A DNA stretch of 64,000 nt, from positions 3,786,001 to 3,850,000 of the forward strand of contig NZ_CP009928.1 of assembly GCF_001021975.1 (NCBI RefSeq), written 5' to 3'. This stretch comes from Chryseobacterium gallinarum. GTDB taxonomy: Bacteria; Bacteroidota; Bacteroidia; Flavobacteriales; Weeksellaceae. Made by a program: the position numbers and the translations under genes. How positions within the stretch are numbered: the stretch's first letter is position 1; each line of letters opens with the position of its first letter. The notes beneath the pieces were generated by a model. It saw only the letters and a program-made list of their open reading frames with translations. It was not told the DNA's origin and did not search any database. This document shows positions 63,609-64,000 of the stretch, in pieces.

Positions 63609-64000
63609 TTATTCTTTTTTATATTCTTCAATTTTTTTGAATTGACGATAAGAATCTTTCAGGTTTCGTAATTGTTCACCAACAATTTTTGTGCTCTTTT
63701 CGCAAAGTTCTCCGGTATCCAGGGCATTTTGATAAGCTTCTATAGCAGCTTTTTCACCAAATACCACATTTTCTAATGTTGAGTTTTCCAGGTTACCTAC
63801 AGTAAATGAATTTTTAATGTCAATCCATGTTCTGTGGATTGCTCCTGCAATGGAAGGGGAATCCTGAGGAACGCCATTTTTTTCTGTAATAAGGTTGATC
63901 AGTTCGTTTTTCATGACTTTCGATTGGGAAATCATGCGGTCATATTCATCTTTTATATCAGGATACATTTCCCATACTTTTCCTTCAACTTTTTCAAATC
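63609..64000 (-). CDS. PA2169-type four-helix-bundle protein (DUF2383), partial at 5' end
   Basis: The frame is open to the window edge (at least 130 residues). It does not begin at the internal ATG at 63968: the ten codons before it read FEKVEGKVWE, which belong to the family's first helix. The rest reads MYPDIKDEYDRMISQSKVMKNELINLI, then AGAIHRTWIDIKNSFT and KAAIEAYQNALD, matching the DUF2383 ferritin-like bundle. Function unknown; often induced by stress. The neighbourhood (DUF3606, ligD) fits that. Confidence 0.82.
   Translation of the reverse strand, partial: FEKVEGKVWEMYPDIKDEYDRMISQSKVMKNELINLITEKNGVPQDSPSIAGAIHRTWIDIKNSFTVGNLENSTLENVVFGEKAAIEAYQNALDTGELCEKSTKIVGEQLRNLKDSYRQFKKIEEYKKE

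Noticed and set aside
1..64000. tRNA, rRNA, CRISPR array, integrase or transposase genes
   Set aside because: Looked for conserved features by eye on both strands and found none that hold up; short structured RNAs without a protein context could still be missed.

Overview
The window looks like a chromosomal segment of a low-GC member of the Flavobacteriia, most likely Chryseobacterium or a close relative. Three things point there. Promoters follow the Bacteroidota pattern (TTTG or TTG, about 18-23 nt, then TAnnTTTG). One secreted protein ends in a type IX secretion (T9SS) type A sorting tail. The families also fit: DUF6157, DUF2975 with a small XRE regulator, YkuD_2 L,D-transpeptidase, an OmpA-tailed membrane pyrophosphatase and BT0820-type HAD. 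I see no rRNA, tRNA, CRISPR array, prophage or intact insertion sequence.

Layout. 1-11.6 kb is mostly housekeeping: nucleoside phosphorylase (cut by the window edge), SUI1-like factor, gpmI, acyl-ACP desaturase, map, SMR exporter with a Crp/Fnr regulator, era and DoxX. 11.9-16.7 kb holds an MBOAT O-acyltransferase, an SGNH-like partner and an S9 peptidase. 16.8-23.2 kb holds regulators, a GNAT enzyme, a MATE exporter, a sigma-54 activator lacking its DNA-binding domain, a YggS protein and a polysaccharide deacetylase. 23.5-28.3 kb is a copper block: a P-type ATPase with an unusually elaborate N-terminus, a DUF72 protein, and an AraC regulator with its own CxxC metal-binding domain. 28.4-31.3 kb holds small regulators, an RRM protein and a PAP2-BlaI operon. 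31.8-46.3 kb is again largely core: pdhA and the E2 subunit without E1-beta, lolD, L,D-transpeptidase, radC, a soluble and a membrane pyrophosphatase side by side, an aminotransferase and an M28 peptidase.

46.3-60.2 kb is looser and partly decaying. It has a 1 kb gene-poor stretch with a gene remnant, a possible small RNA and a 163-bp palindromic element. It also has a SWIM-SNF2 helicase, a T9SS cargo protein, a frameshifted serine hydrolase, the remains of a membrane-bound AraC regulator, a secreted HExxH protein paired with a TPR-Arr (rifampin ADP-ribosyltransferase) fusion, a lipoprotein and membrane-protein pair, and an alpha/beta hydrolase broken at a G8 tract. From 60.2 kb to the end is a stress and DNA-repair group: DUF3606, LigD and DUF2383, the last running off the end.

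The least explained items are two look-alike loci (9.1-10.0 kb and 57.4-58.3 kb), each encoding a 219-residue lipoprotein with a cysteine-bearing C-terminal module followed directly by a tiny membrane protein; the pyrophosphatase-OmpA fusion; the heptanucleotide repeat tracts in front of map and the E2 gene; and the 163-bp palindrome. Functions are assigned by recognising motifs by eye; no database search was run.
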